In this document: positions 10,606 through 21,400 of the stretch, piece by piece
How positions within the stretch are numbered: the first letter of the stretch is position 1
How the letters are laid out: each line of letters begins with the position of its first letter
Assembly: GCA_014526335.1 (NCBI GenBank)
Contig: JACTAT010000044.1
Location: forward strand, 1 to 64,000
Source of the DNA: Chrysaora quinquecirrha
Taxonomy: Eukaryota > Cnidaria > Scyphozoa > Semaeostomeae > Pelagiidae
Direction: 5' to 3'
Length of the DNA: 64,000 bases
Program-made: the position numbers and the translations under genes
The notes under the pieces: generated by a model
The model's database searches: none
What the model was told of the DNA's origin: nothing
The model's input: the letters and a program-made list of their open reading frames with translations, nothing else

Positions 10606-10639
10606 AAAGCATCTATCACATCATTTACTTAATCTGGGA

Positions 10640-10850
10640 ATTCTGGAACATAGGAACTAAAGAACAGGGGCACTACAGAATTTTGGAATAAAAGAATAAA
10701 GGAACGTTCCTCTTTGAATTCCATGGTCCTTTATTCCTAAAGAGGAGAACACTTATCAACAATGACAAGTTCCAAAGTTCACCAAACAAAATGAACAAAA
10801 TAATGCGTTCCCCTGTTCCTTGTGGTATTCCTTTATTCTGGAACAAATAG
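10640..10850. repeat. Imperfect inverted repeat
   Basis: GGAATAAAAGAATAAAGGAAC (about 10680) faces GGTCCTTTATTCC (about 10724), and outer stretches around CTGGAACATAGGAAC and TTCCTTTATTCTGGAAC are also complementary. It may be a decayed hairpin element. No coding capacity. Confidence 0.4.
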
Positions 10851-11035
10851 GCCAGAATGGTTTTTACTAAATATGCATTGTTCTATCTCTACCAGCATTA
10901 TATCAGTGGAATTTATGTTATATGTCAGGAACATAGTTTCATGGCAAGCATCACAAAAAGAAATCGTGACATTCAGTTCGATTTTATGAGTGTAAGCATT
11001 GTTACAAATTGCTTACACTGTCATTTTTTTTCGAA

Positions 11036-11150
11036 TGCTGATGATGATGGTGATGATGGCTATGAAGATGACTGATCATCATGATCATGAATCTGGTTGT
11101 GGCAGTGGTGATAGTTATGATGATGATTATGATGGGGTGCTGATGATGAT
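11036..11150. repeat. Second copy of the GAT-rich block
   Basis: Runs parallel to 6049-6135, including the non-repeat stretch around GAAGATGACTGATCATCAT and GGTTGTGGC. A shared block of this length outside pure GAT arrays indicates copying, not independent slippage. Confidence 0.7.
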
Positions 11151-11222
11151 GAAGATTTGCTTTGAAGATTGTTTTGAAATTGCCACTCTTGCCCAAACTC
11201 TTTTATCGACAATGAGAATGTT

Positions 11223-12770
11223 TTAAATGTCATTAATTGAAGCAATGTGGCAATTTTCTATCGAATTTTGCGTAAACAAATAGTAATAGAAGAACAATTG
11301 TCGCTTGACCCTAGAGTCTATTGCATCTCCATAATGATCTGTCTGTTTTTGACTAATCCCTGAACGTCTTGGAGCAATGATGTTTTCCTGATTGTCTGTT
11401 TCATTACTCGACGCAAATTGTAAATCATCATCTGATTCTTCAGCAATGTCTCTTTTTGGTACTTTCTTGAAAAACAACACATTCCGAGTTATATATCTAC
11501 TCTTATTTTTTGCAGTTATTCTTGTGCCTTTAATCTTTGTTACTGTGTAAGGAATAGGATCAAATCTCGTAGAAAATTTATTTTCTTTCTTCTGTTGACA
11601 GATGACTGTATCTCCAACTTTTATTTCACTGGATTTTGTTCCTCGTTTAAGATCTGCATAAATCTTTGAAGATTGTATTCTTTCTTTATCGTTGTGTACT
11701 GCTTCTCCATGTCGATTGACAACTTTTGATCTTCTTTCCAACATAGGTAGTTTGCCTTTAACTACTCTGTTAAACAATAATTGAGCAGGAGGAATCTTTG
11801 TGGTTGTATGCGGTGTTATTCTATAGTTCAACAAAAATCTTTGTAATTCTTGTTTCCATTTTCGGTGTTCTACATGAGTGGTCTTCAGTGCTTTTCCTAA
11901 TGGTTTGTTGAAAGCTTCGATTTCTGTACTGCCTTGCGGCCAAAGCAGTGTGCTTCACACATGATTAATTCCTAGCAAAGACATGTAATTTTCAAATAAT
12001 TTTCCTTGAAAAGGTGGGCCATTGTGTGTTGTTACTTTATCTGGTATTCCGTATCTTGCTAATATGATATCCAATTTGGGTAATACCACTATAGCTGCCG
12101 TTGAAGAAACAATTTCCACTTCTGGATACCTTGAATAACAATCAATCACATTCAATAAATACTCTCCACTAGGAAAAGGTCCTAGAAAGTCTATTTTAAC
12201 TTCTTTCCAAGGTCCTGAAGGCATTTGAGATGTTTGAAGTGGTGCTGAAGGTTTCGGATTTCCAGTAGCTTGGCATGCTATGCAGCTATCAATTTCTTCT
12301 TTTACCATCTTTTCTAAGTAAGGAAACCAGACATATTCACGCAAGAAAGCTTTTGTCTTAGCGAGTCCTTCATGGCCTTCATGAGCTATTTGAATTGCTC
12401 TTCGTTGCAATGAGGATGGAAGGATAATTCTTGTACCACGTAGTAGTATCTTGAGTTGGTGGTCAATCGATATTTTATCTCGAATATTGTTGAAGGAATT
12501 TATCAGATCACAGTTCCAAAAATAGCCTGTTTGTATTACGGCTCGTAGTCCACGTAAAACTTTGTCTTCCTCTGTAGCAGATTTAATTTCTTCAAGAGTC
12601 AATGTTGGTAATATAGCAGCTTCTGTAATCAAATTAATAAAGTCTTCAGCATCATTTGGTCGGAAATGCTTTGTTTGGGTTGGATGTCTCAAAAAAAAAT
12701 CAGCAGGGTTTGAAATACCAGCTTTATAAACAACTGTAAAGTTGTACTGTTGGAGTCTTAACATCCATCG
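11223..12770 (-). pseudogene. Gypsy RNase H tail and integrase
   Basis: From 12764 the frame shows LQQYNFTVVYKAG (end of RNase H), an HHCC zinc-binding region (HEGHEGLAKTKAFL ... CIACQ) and the core WKEVKIDFLGPFP with the first catalytic Asp. The second Asp is lost: the usual S/T-D-N-G-P-P-F reads VTTHNGPPF. A TGA near 11952 then interrupts the frame, which reopens as ELQRFLLNYRITPHTTTKIP and a basic C-terminal domain to 11223. The stops keep the frame, so they are point changes. Confidence 0.8.
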
Positions 12771-13857
12771 TTAAATTCGTGTAGGAGGGTTTGAACTGGG
12801 ATTAGCATTTATCAACTCTAAAGACTTATGATCAGTATACAGAGTAAATGATGCTACATACAAATATAGATGATAATGTTCAATTCCCCATACTATCGCC
12901 AGCGCCTCCTTTTCTGTCTTAGAGTATCTTTTTTCTACTGGTGACAGGGCTCTACTAGCATAAGCAATTATATTTGAACAATCTTTGCCAGGTTCTTTCT
13001 GAGCTAGAATGGCAGAAAGTCCAACAGGGCTTGCATCCACGACAACAAGTGTTTCTTTATTTACATCAAAATAACTAACCACAGGGTCTTTCATTATCAC
13101 ATCTTTGAGTTTCTGGAAAGAATTTTCACCACCTGGTGTCCAGTTGAAAGGTGTGTTCTTTTTAGTCAGTTCTCGAAGAGGCTCAGTTATAGTTACATAA
13201 TCTGGAATAAATTGAGATGAGTAATTTGACAAACCCAACAAACTTCTGACTTCACTTGCACTAGTAGGTGTTGCAGCATTGTCAAATGCATCAATTTTCT
13301 TTGCATCAGGTTTCTTTCCTTCTTTGCTGAATGTAAAACCAAAGAAATCAAGACTTTCTGTGAAAAACTTGCACTTCTCAAGGTTGAATGTCAAATTAAG
13401 GTCTGAAAGTCGTTTCAAACATGATTCTTAAGCTTCATTGTGCTCTTTTATGTTACAACCATACACTATCACATCATCAGCTATGTTGCGTACACCTTTT
13501 AAACCATTGAGGGCTTGCTGTAATGTGTGTGTATGATTCACTGTTGGTATCGGGTGTCTAATTTGCTTAATTGCACAGTTTGCTGCTCTCATGTCTACAC
13601 AGATGCGAATTTCGTTGTTTTTCTTTGGAATACAAACAATAGGAGATTATCAATCAGTTACCCATCTTCGGGTACACGTTCAATGATATCCTGCTGTTGT
13701 AACTGTTGTAATTCCTTTTCAACTTTGTCACGCAGGTGAAAGGGAATTCTTGGCTGTTGTTGTGCAACTGGTTGAACATCAGAGTCAATAACCAAGTCAA
13801 TTTGCTTGTTTTTAAGTTTTCCAATTCCTTGAAAAACCTTTGAAATTTATTTACCAT
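12771..13857 (-). pseudogene. Gypsy reverse transcriptase and RNase H, RT with internal deletion
   Basis: RT starts with ELQQLQQQDIIERVPEDG and, after a shift near 13665, ICVDMRAANCAIKQIRHPIP. The text then jumps straight to LQQALNGLKGVRNIADDVIV, so the palm part with motif A (LDL) and motif B is missing, a loss of roughly 60 residues. The catalytic IADD remains. Stops occur near 13430 and 12770. RNase H follows with DASPVGLSAILAQ, SKTEKEALAIVWGIEHY and YTDHKSLEL. The enzyme cannot work as encoded. Confidence 0.8.
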
Positions 13858-15089
13858 TTTGGAGATGTTATGGCTTTACTTGAAGAGGTCTGTTGAACAT
13901 GATTAACATGAAGAGTTATTCGACCAAGATCTTGAGCTGTGTTTCCACTCAATAAACAACCTCCATTGTCTTCAGTAACATAAAATTTTGCGGTTAATAA
14001 TTGTGCGGTTGATAATCTTTTCATGACTGCCTCAAATTTCCCTTGCATATTGACAGGTTCTTTTGAATTATAAGCATATGCTTTCACACTGATTGGTTTC
14101 AGTTGAATAGTTTGCATTTTAGCAAATGTTGATTTATCTATAATGTTTAGTGTAGATCCAGTGTCTGTCATAAAAGGAAATTTATGCTCTTGAACTGTGA
14201 CATACGCTGTTGGGTGTTTTCCTTTCTGAGATTTCACAGCATAGAAATATTCTGAACCATCTGAATCACAACTCAGGTCATCTACACTGACAAGACGGAT
14301 GGTTTGCCTAGCAGCTTGTCCTTTGTTTTTGCTCACTGACGTCTTTGTGAAACAAAATTTAGCAAAATGGTTTTGCTTATTGCATTTATGACAGGTAACA
14401 CCTTTTGCAGGACATGGCTTTTCTCTTCGAGGAAAGTCACCACCAGAGCTACGACATTTTGATTTTGCACCTTGACTTTGCCTTGTAGTTGGCTTCTTTG
14501 ATTTAATTGCCTGAATCTGATTATTTTGTTGAGATTTTTCTTTCTCTATTTTTGAAGCTTGATACTGACTCATTTCAGCATGACGTCCTTCAAGCAACAA
14601 ATCCTTCAAAGTCAGCTTTGGGTCTCGTAAGGCTTGTTTTCTTAGACGACTCGAATTACCTCCTGTAACTATTTGCAGCATGGTTTCAAAATCAAGCGAG
14701 TCTGCAGAAAATTCACAGGTTTGGGACAATGTGCGAAGACGTGTATGAAACTGATCTAAGGTCTCACCTTGTTGCTGATTTGCTTGATGAAATTTATAAA
14801 CTTTGTAAAATTTGTTCTTTTGAGGCTCGAAGTATTCATTTAATTTCTCCACTGCCTTTGCATAATCTTTGTCGTCTCCTGTGTCTTGAAGTTGACGAAA
14901 GATCTCACGAACCCTCAAACCAGCCTGATATAGTAGAAGAGCTCTTTTTCTTTCGTCATCAGTGATTGCATTAGCGATCATAAAGGTTTCAAAATCAGCC
15001 AGCCATGTTCTCCATCTTGGGGCTACGGACGTCCCAACATCAACGTCTGGGTCGAACTGTGGCAACCCCTGAGTTAGAGGTGTAGCCAT
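13851..15089 (-). CDS. Gypsy Gag-protease, 412-residue open frame
   Basis: The frame opens with ATG at 15089 and is uninterrupted. Residues 25-190 are capsid-like (KLNEYFEPQKNKFYKVYKF near 82-100). Residues 233-246 form one zinc knuckle (CHKCNKQNHFAKFC). Residues 306-315 hold the aspartic protease active site (FMTDTGSTLN). Gag packages the element RNA and the protease matures the polyprotein. It ends just before the RT frame at 13857, so Gag-Pro looks separate from Pol in this copy. It is the only intact frame of the element. Confidence 0.8.
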   Translation of the reverse strand: MATPLTQGLPQFDPDVDVGTSVAPRWRTWLADFETFMIANAITDDERKRALLLYQAGLRVREIFRQLQDTGDDKDYAKAVEKLNEYFEPQKNKFYKVYKFHQANQQQGETLDQFHTRLRTLSQTCEFSADSLDFETMLQIVTGGNSSRLRKQALRDPKLTLKDLLLEGRHAEMSQYQASKIEKEKSQQNNQIQAIKSKKPTTRQSQGAKSKCRSSGGDFPRREKPCPAKGVTCHKCNKQNHFAKFCFTKTSVSKNKGQAARQTIRLVSVDDLSCDSDGSEYFYAVKSQKGKHPTAYVTVQEHKFPFMTDTGSTLNIIDKSTFAKMQTIQLKPISVKAYAYNSKEPVNMQGKFEAVMKRLSTAQLLTAKFYVTEDNGGCLLSGNTAQDLGRITLHVNHVQQTSSSKAITSPKW

Positions 15090-15419
15090 TTTACAAGAAT
15101 CTAAAGCTAGCCAGGAACAATTTTATTTATTTTGTTAAACCTTTTTTACTCATCGCCAATGTTGTATTCTATGGTTTATAGAATAAATTTAAGAAAACAC
15201 TGATTGCCATATCGCATGATGAACTAAAACTCATGAAAGGTAATAAGTCTACATAAACACGTGATGATTAGGAGTCTGGATTCTAGTAGCGTCTTTTCGC
15301 AACATAACAATACAAGACACCCCACTCCAATATGTTCAAATTCTTCGAACATAAATATGCATCCCTTGCATAGCAGAACAAATGGCCTGCCATTATTGCC
15401 ATCATTTTGATATGTTCAG

Positions 15420-15900
15420 GGTTGATATGTTCAAGGTCTTGCCTATGAAATGGGGTGCGGGCACAACAACATTGTTCTCAGTTTCAAAGTCCAAAACTGG
15501 ACCATTGATATAAACACCATATGTTGCTATTTTGTCATTAGCTAGCTCATACAGGCAGGTGTTGTACAGAAGTGAGGCAAAATATACCTCATTAAAAGAA
15601 ACTCATTGTGATTCCATTGGTTTTTAAAATTCATCAAGTGACACGTTTATCCTCAGCATAGACACATGATGCAATGCACAAAGGTGTACCTAAATGTTCT
15701 CATCTAGTTAATATTTGTCTTACATAAATTCAAACAAGTCTTTGTAGTACGCTGAAACAACCTGATTGACATCTGACGACAATCTTTAGATTCCTTTGTT
15801 ATGGACACTCCGACCACAAATAATGCTTCGCTATGGAGGCCACTTTCTTGAAAAATAAATCTTGCCATATTCTCTACACCTCAGTCACGAAGAGCATGGC
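15420..15900 (-). pseudogene. Unrecognised coding relic
   Basis: Minus-strand peptide blocks of normal composition appear without start codons: MARFIFQESGLHSEALFVVG near 15870-15800, VVSAYYKDLFEFM near 15750, and YFASLLYNTCLYELANDKIA followed by TYGVYINGPVLDFETENNVV at about 15590-15470. They change frame between blocks. I do not recognise the family. It lies just beyond the Gypsy 5' end and may be an older element or gene in which Gypsy landed. Confidence 0.35.
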
Positions 15901-16499
15901 TAGGAAAACCGAAATCGTTAACACCATGCACAAATAGACCAAGGACAGTTGCTGCTAGGTTATTTGGAGTGCAACATTTTTTTAGGTAATAAAGGTACGA
16001 TATATAAGATAAAAGGTCAGACGCAAATATTGAAAAAAAGAATTCTGAACTAATTAAACTTCAGATTTCCTTAAAATATCTTAAAATATCTTAAGGCCTT
16101 TCAGACCAGTGTCATCATCAGAGTGTGTCTAAAAAAACTGAGCTGAATACAAAAATAAAAAAAAATACAATGAAACAAATTAAAGCAACAAGGAAGTGAG
16201 AAATGATTTAATCGTTTCTTTTTTCAGTATGGAGTACGTCATAGTTAATTGAGAACAGCATGACCAGCCCTAAATAGTTTTTCTTCGTATTACATAAGAA
16301 GCTTTGGGTCTTTTAACTCCATAAAAACATTTATTTTGAAAAAGGACACTTGTAAATTTTTATTAAGGGTACCACATTTATGAACATGTTTGGTGAATAT
16401 GTATGAGGAAACTCCATTTCTTGATTCGGAAATATGGTTACTCATTCTTTGTCTGGTCAGGCAATCGTTGTCTTCTACTAGTAACATGTAAACTGGTAC
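15901..16499. other. No feature seen
   Basis: AT-rich. A short TTAAAATATC direct duplication lies near 16070-16092. Minus-strand open frames near 16290-16610 overlap the LINE leader and are not convincing. Confidence 0.35.
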
Positions 16500-17385
16500 T
16501 ACCTGTCTCATGGTTGGGCCGTTGGCAACTAAACAGGCACCTCCATTTGGTAACCTTGGTGACCTTGTGAGGAGGGTGTGTGGACACCCCGCAGGACTAA
16601 AAAACAACACCTGTCAAAGGACCGATGAGCCCCTCAAGAGCCAATGGCCATCCATATCCTGTGAGGGCATGGGGACCACCGGATTTTTCCCAGAGATGAT
16701 TGAATCGGATTTAGAATCCATACTGGATCGGTCGAGGCCCGGGTTAACAACGGCCACATCTGCCGCTATCACCCACCAGGGCTGATCAGGTGGAAAGTTA
16801 GTTACTGGAGGGGAACAAGAACTCATAGGAAGGAACAATCGGAATCTACGTAATGCTATCAATTATACAAGTTTATGCTTTGATCTCAGATCACAGCAAA
16901 GAAGAAATAGCAATGTTCTACGACCAGCTAGAGACAACACAGAAATACATCCCAAGAAAGGATATTATTGTCATATTAGGAGATTGGAATGCCCTAATAG
17001 GACCAGATGCACATGCCGAGTGGTCAGGAACTGTTGGGAAATTCGGACTTGGATGAACTAATGAGAGGGGTTTAAGATTACTTGCGTTTGCAAAATTACA
17101 TAACATGGTTATTCTCAACACAATGTACAATCATAACAAGTCGAGAAAATTGACATGGATATCTCCAGATGGTATCATCAGAAACCAGATTGACTATATT
17201 CTAGTTGAAAAGAAATGTGTCAGCAGTGTGAATGGCCATGAAACAAGATCTTTTCCAGGTGTTGATATACGTAGCAACCACAACCTGGTTATGACAACTA
17301 TAAAACTAAGATAGAAGAAGATACGAAAAATCCCTTCAACAAGAATAGGATCCAATATTACCCCACTCAAGAACACAGAGGTCAT
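16500..17385 (+). mobile_element. RTE-type LINE, 5' part with endonuclease
   Basis: A GC-richer leader (16510-16800) precedes an APE-type endonuclease frame with IIQVYALISDHSKEEI, KDIIVILGDWNALIG (residues of the G-D-W-N-A motif) and IDYILVEKK. A TGA at 17054 and a TAG near 17312 interrupt it. The frame stops abruptly at about 17385, where a minus-strand LINE tail begins. Matching downstream sequence (start of the RT part) appears at 24098, so I read the two as one element split by about 6.7 kb of later insertions. Confidence 0.7.
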
Positions 17386-18478
17386 TTCATTTCATTTCAA
17401 TTATTTATTGACGGTAGCCCCCGTTAATCCATCAGGACTGCTTTTGAAGGGGCAGTGCTACATGCCAATTACAATTTATTATCTTAAGAAATACGTGCTA
17501 TTAACATCAATAAAACGTTAACTTTAAATACCAAGTTTACTTTTTAGGATTTTCTTAAAAGTGGCAAAGGATGGGGCTTGCTTTACTTGAATGTCAAGGT
17601 TATTCCATAGCTTAGATCCCCTAAAAGATACAGCTTTTTGCCCATTAAAGGTTTTACGTAAGGGCAGCGAAAGATCCGTTATCGTGTTTCTTAGATTTCT
17701 CCTATCTAGAGTTGAATTTTTGACAAACAAACTGGAGAGGTATTCAGGTGCAAGACCATTAAGTAACTTGTACATGATTGTTGCAGTTTCACTTCTAATA
17801 ATATCAGTAACAGTTAATATTCAGTTCATGTTTTAGAGTTTAATTTATGTCTGTAAGAATTGCAGAGGAGTAAGAGATGCTAGTATCGTCAGCGTACCTG
17901 GTCACTTTACTCTCTTTCAGAGAGAGTGGAAGGTTATTGATATAGATAAGAAACAAAAGACAAGAACCCTGGGGAACACCACACCAAACATCTTCAGTTT
18001 TAGAACAGACCCCGTTAACTCTGCATAGCAGCTTTCTATTAGTTGGGTAAGACGTAAACCATTAAAGTTCTAAATTTTGGACACTGTACAACTTCAACTT
18101 TGCAAGTGGAATGTCATGATCTACAGTATCAAACGCCTTCTTAAGATGAATAAATATGTTTGTAAATATTAATTGTCCATTATCCTTGTTTACATACCAG
18201 TCATCAGTGCTGGTAAGAAGACAGGTGACTACAGAATGAAGAGCTCGAAAGCCAGATTGATTAGAGAACAGATGTTTTTATCCAAGTAATCATAAAGTTG
18301 GTTCTAGGTGAGTTTTTCAAAGACCCTAGCTAGAATAGGGAGAACTGATATAGTCTGGTAGTTAGATCGATCATCAGGTTTGCCACTTGAAAAAAAACCA
18401 GGGCTACTCTGGCAATTTTCCAGGTATCTTGGAAGCAACCAGTGGCAATGGAAAGATTGAAGACGTCACAGATTTGCT
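17386..18478 (-). mobile_element. 5'-truncated L2/CR1-type LINE inserted in a hAT gene
   Basis: Read from 18478 down: NLSIATGCFQDTWKIARV, AFDTVDHD (motif A), VWCGVPQGSCL, TRYADDTSISYS (catalytic ADD) and the C-terminal tail MYKLLNGLAPEYLSSLF ... LWNNLDIQ. The 3' end is a short ATGAAATGAA-type repeat at 17386-17400. Stops and frameshifts are present. At 18478 the peptide joins directly to the hAT transposase, marking the 5' truncation point. Confidence 0.75.
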
Positions 18479-19325
18479 CCGCTGTCTTTGACAGGGTTGT
18501 GCAGGCGTGGCTAGCAACCAAATGGAAAGAGTGGCAGTAGCATTTCAGGATGTAAAGGTTGGGAACTTTTGCTTTCATCCTTGTAAGGAAAGAGTTGTTT
18601 TCGCCTTGCATTAGGTTTTCTCCATCTGATGCGTACCCAGCAATCTTTTCCCAACCAATCTGATATGTCTGTAAAGCATCCTTCAGCAGCTTAAATAAAC
18701 CACTGGCTCCTCCATCTGCGTCAACAGAAAGTAAACTATACAACTGTGTCTTCGGTTCAGCTGTATCATTCTCAAAAAAACTAACATTCACACAAAAGTT
18801 TTTGTTCATTGTAATGTCTGTAGCTTTGTCACACAGTATGGATATTCCTTTTGCCTCGTTTATGCTTTGCACTAGCTTCTCGTGTGCAGAAACGGAAAGG
18901 CATTCAGTTAACAGGTACGTTCCTTTAGTTCTGCTGCATTTCATATCATTTATAGCCTTCGAGTCATTTGCTATAAAATGCAAAGTTTTTGATAAATGAC
19001 CCAGAAAGTTTAGAGGAACGTTCCTTCTTGCCATCAAACCAACAACGTTCAATTCAGCTTTTATTTTGCTGAAATTCTTAGATTCAAAAAAGGTACCTAT
19101 CGATAGATTAGATTTCACTTGCTTTGCCAGGTTAGCATTTGATGCAGTCCTGGAATGTGCAATCAGCTCAGACTTCCCGACTACCAATTCTCTCTCACAG
19201 ATGCTGCAATAAGCTTTTGAAGAACCTTTCTTGGAAATCGACAACCAACCATGAGCCCAACTCTCCTTTTCCCACTCTTTTCGATATTTCTGAGCACGAT
19301 ACATTTTTTCTAGATCTTTTGGCAT
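18479..19325 (-). pseudogene. hAT-type transposase relic (N-terminal two thirds)
   Basis: The frame from ATG 19325 starts MPKDLEKMYRAQKYRKEWEK, has a BED/TTF-like zinc segment (CSICERELVVGKSELIAHS near 42-60) and the hAT catalytic-domain text ISILCDKATDITMNKNF, GYASDGENLM and CYCHSFHLVASHACTTL. In the family the C-terminal dimerisation region follows, but here the frame runs into a LINE at about 18478. The remaining part of 281 codons has no stop, so the LINE insertion may be fairly recent. No intact C-terminus was found. Confidence 0.75.
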
Positions 19326-19799
19326 TGTAATGACGAATCAAGTAGTTAATAAGAATATTATAATCGAATAAATGATCACTGACTCTTGAAGCAGAGCTGA
19401 GCTTAATAATGAAATGAAATAAGACTGACGAAGTGCGAGTGTGTATCTCAAAATACACCTTAGCTAAAGGTGTTCATGTCATGTGTATCAAAACACATGT
19501 TTAGGTGTTAGGCTATCCTTTCTTCTATGACAATATAGTGACACTTGACAGAAAGGAAACTCTTAAACATTAAAAAGTTTACAAAAATATGTCATAATAG
19601 GAAAAATGAACATTACTCGTGATAATTCCGTTCAATTCAATCTATTTTGTGAAATTTTTCTCTCCAAAAATTTTGTTTCATGAATATACCCACATTTTAA
19701 TGAAATCTACCTACATTTTGAAATTTCTCCCGTAGGTTATCCCTGCAACCTACAAACAGCCAAAAATCCCTACTGTAGGTAGAAATCCCTATGAGTGGC
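19326..19799. other. No gene seen
   Basis: Upstream side of the hAT relic. It contains an inverted pair around AACACATG/CATGTGT near 19470-19500, which may be part of a terminal region, but the limits are unclear. Confidence 0.35.
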
Positions 19800-20190
19800 A
19801 GCCTTGCACGTAAGCAAGGGTCATTAATACCACAAATCAAGATATCCTTGATAAAAAAAGTGAGTCTGAAATTTCACCAAATTCACAGTCACTGGCTCTT
19901 TACCTGAGTTCAGTCACATAGTCATCAAATCTCTGAGATTCAGTTTGTTTACACGTGAAAAATCTATGACACAGAAATGTTAAATTTTTTCGAGGCTGAC
20001 AGTAAGCATCAAATTTTTCAAGCACTTTTTGTAGATTGGTTTTATCAGCTTCTGAGTCAAAAGAAAATGTGCCATAAATATATCTGCCTTTAGAGTCTTT
20101 ACAGGTGAGTAAAATACTGGTCTGAATGTTTCCTGATTTAGCATCAGCTTCAGTAGCTTGGAGAAAAAGTGTCAATTCAATCTTTTCCAT
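19800..20190 (-). pseudogene. Gypsy-type gag fragment
   Basis: The peptide has YIYGTFSFDSEADKTNLQKV, KFDAYCQPRKNLTFLCHRFF and RFDDYVTELR, which is the capsid region of cnidarian Gypsy elements. After a shift near 19900, CEFGEI and LICGINDPCLRARL follow, as expected of the same domain. The Gag at 52179 has the parallel text DELIRDRIVCGI. Nothing downstream continues the element. Confidence 0.65.
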
Positions 20191-20649
20191 CCCTCTGAGA
20201 GGTTTTCTTGATTAAAATTGAGTGCTTTCAGAGATGGGAGTTTATCAATAACTGTTAAAATTTACTTCTTGAGTCTTTCTGAGTAGGGTTCAAGTCAAAC
20301 CTGACACCATATAATAAAGATGCTAAATATATTTAGAGATAGATTCATCTTGTGACAGACATTTTGTCATGATCTAAATTCTGAGTACCATCTAAGAGTC
20401 TAAGTCTATGATTATGAATACACAGAAGTGAGGCTAATATGGAAGTGAGGCTATAACAAGAGAAGAAGGTTAGGAAGGAAATACAGAAACAGAACTAAGA
20501 ACAGAACATCAGAAGATTGTAAATAGAATGTTTAAATCTCAATCAGCTAATAGAATGTTTGAATCTCAATCAGCTGATGGAAGACGAAAAGATTATAAAT
20601 TTCAAGTAGGCGGAGAGAGTGAGCTGAAAGGCAGTTTGAGCTCTCTTCA
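20191..20649. other. Spacer with a short tandem duplication
   Basis: A 29-bp unit (GAATGTTTRAATCTCAATCA type) is repeated twice at about 20527-20577. No coding feature seen. Confidence 0.4.
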
Positions 20650-21047
20650 CCCCCTTTGGAATATTTAGGTAGGAAATCACAGTTAGTATCTACCAGCAAA
20701 ATAATTTCTTTGTCCTCCCTATCAAGAATTTGTAAACACTTTTCAAGCTGATCAAAAGTATCAACAGTTGCATTAGGAGGCCTGTACAGGTCATTAAGAA
20801 GAAAAACGCAGTGCTAGGAGGTCTAATCTCAAGACATACAGCTTCCAAAAAAGATTTGGGAAGGTCTTCTCTAACAGTACATTTGTCTAACAAAGTATCC
20901 TTTACACAGACAGCCATACAACCCCATTGCGGTCTCGATTGCACCTTTAGAAAGTGTAACCCTCGATATCAACTAAGCAATCAATTGTTTTGCCTAGCTT
21001 TGTCTCGTTTATTGCCAGAAAGTGAAGCCCTAATTCGTTTACAAGCA
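20650..21047 (-). pseudogene. CR1/L2-type LINE endonuclease segment (downstream of Penelope insertion)
   Basis: The minus strand reads LVNELGLHFLAINETKLGKT, then VAVCVKDTLLDKCTVRE and FLEAVCLEIRPPS with frame changes. This is the N-terminal half of an APE endonuclease of a non-LTR element. Its first codons lie at 23730-23780 on the other side of the Penelope-like element. Confidence 0.6.
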
Positions 21048-21060
21048 TTCGTATTTCATT

Positions 21061-21400
21061 TATATACTAAGAAGACAAGACTCAAAAGACTAGACTCTTC
21101 ATCTCGACAAGCCTGTTTCGTGGTTTCCCACTCATCAGGAGATGTGCAAATAAATATATTCCTATTTCCATCATTTATATGCTAGGGGTAATTAAGAAAA
21201 TTTATAAAAGATAATTTACAATTTTCGTTCAATTCTTCCTAAAATCAAAAGAGTTCCGTTCTATTCTTCAAGTTGCGATGTGATTCTGATTGCTTAATTC
21301 CCGGGGGTTAAGTAGTTAGCGGCTATGTGTTGACTATGAGTGCTTTGTTTCGGTGGCGGCAGGCAGACACGAGTTCATTTCTCTTGTTTAGGGTGGCCAA
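21061..21400 (+). repeat. Left inverted copy of the Penelope-like element
   Basis: Matches 23319-23655 in reverse complement, starting with ATATACTAAGAAGACAAG and ending with the codons around GGGTGGCCA. A few single-base differences and short indels are visible. Confidence 0.85.

Larger units (their letters stand above)
11223..15170 (-). mobile_element. Gypsy (Ty3-type) LTR retrotransposon, minus strand, defective
   Basis: Gag, protease, RT, RNase H and integrase follow in Ty3/Gypsy order from 15089 down to 11223. On the minus strand, ACAACATTGGCGATGAG near 15150-15170 looks like an LTR end (ACA) followed by a primer-binding site. I could not find the matching 3' LTR by eye, so outer limits are approximate. 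Pol carries stops, a frameshift and a deletion (see the parts). Confidence 0.8.
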
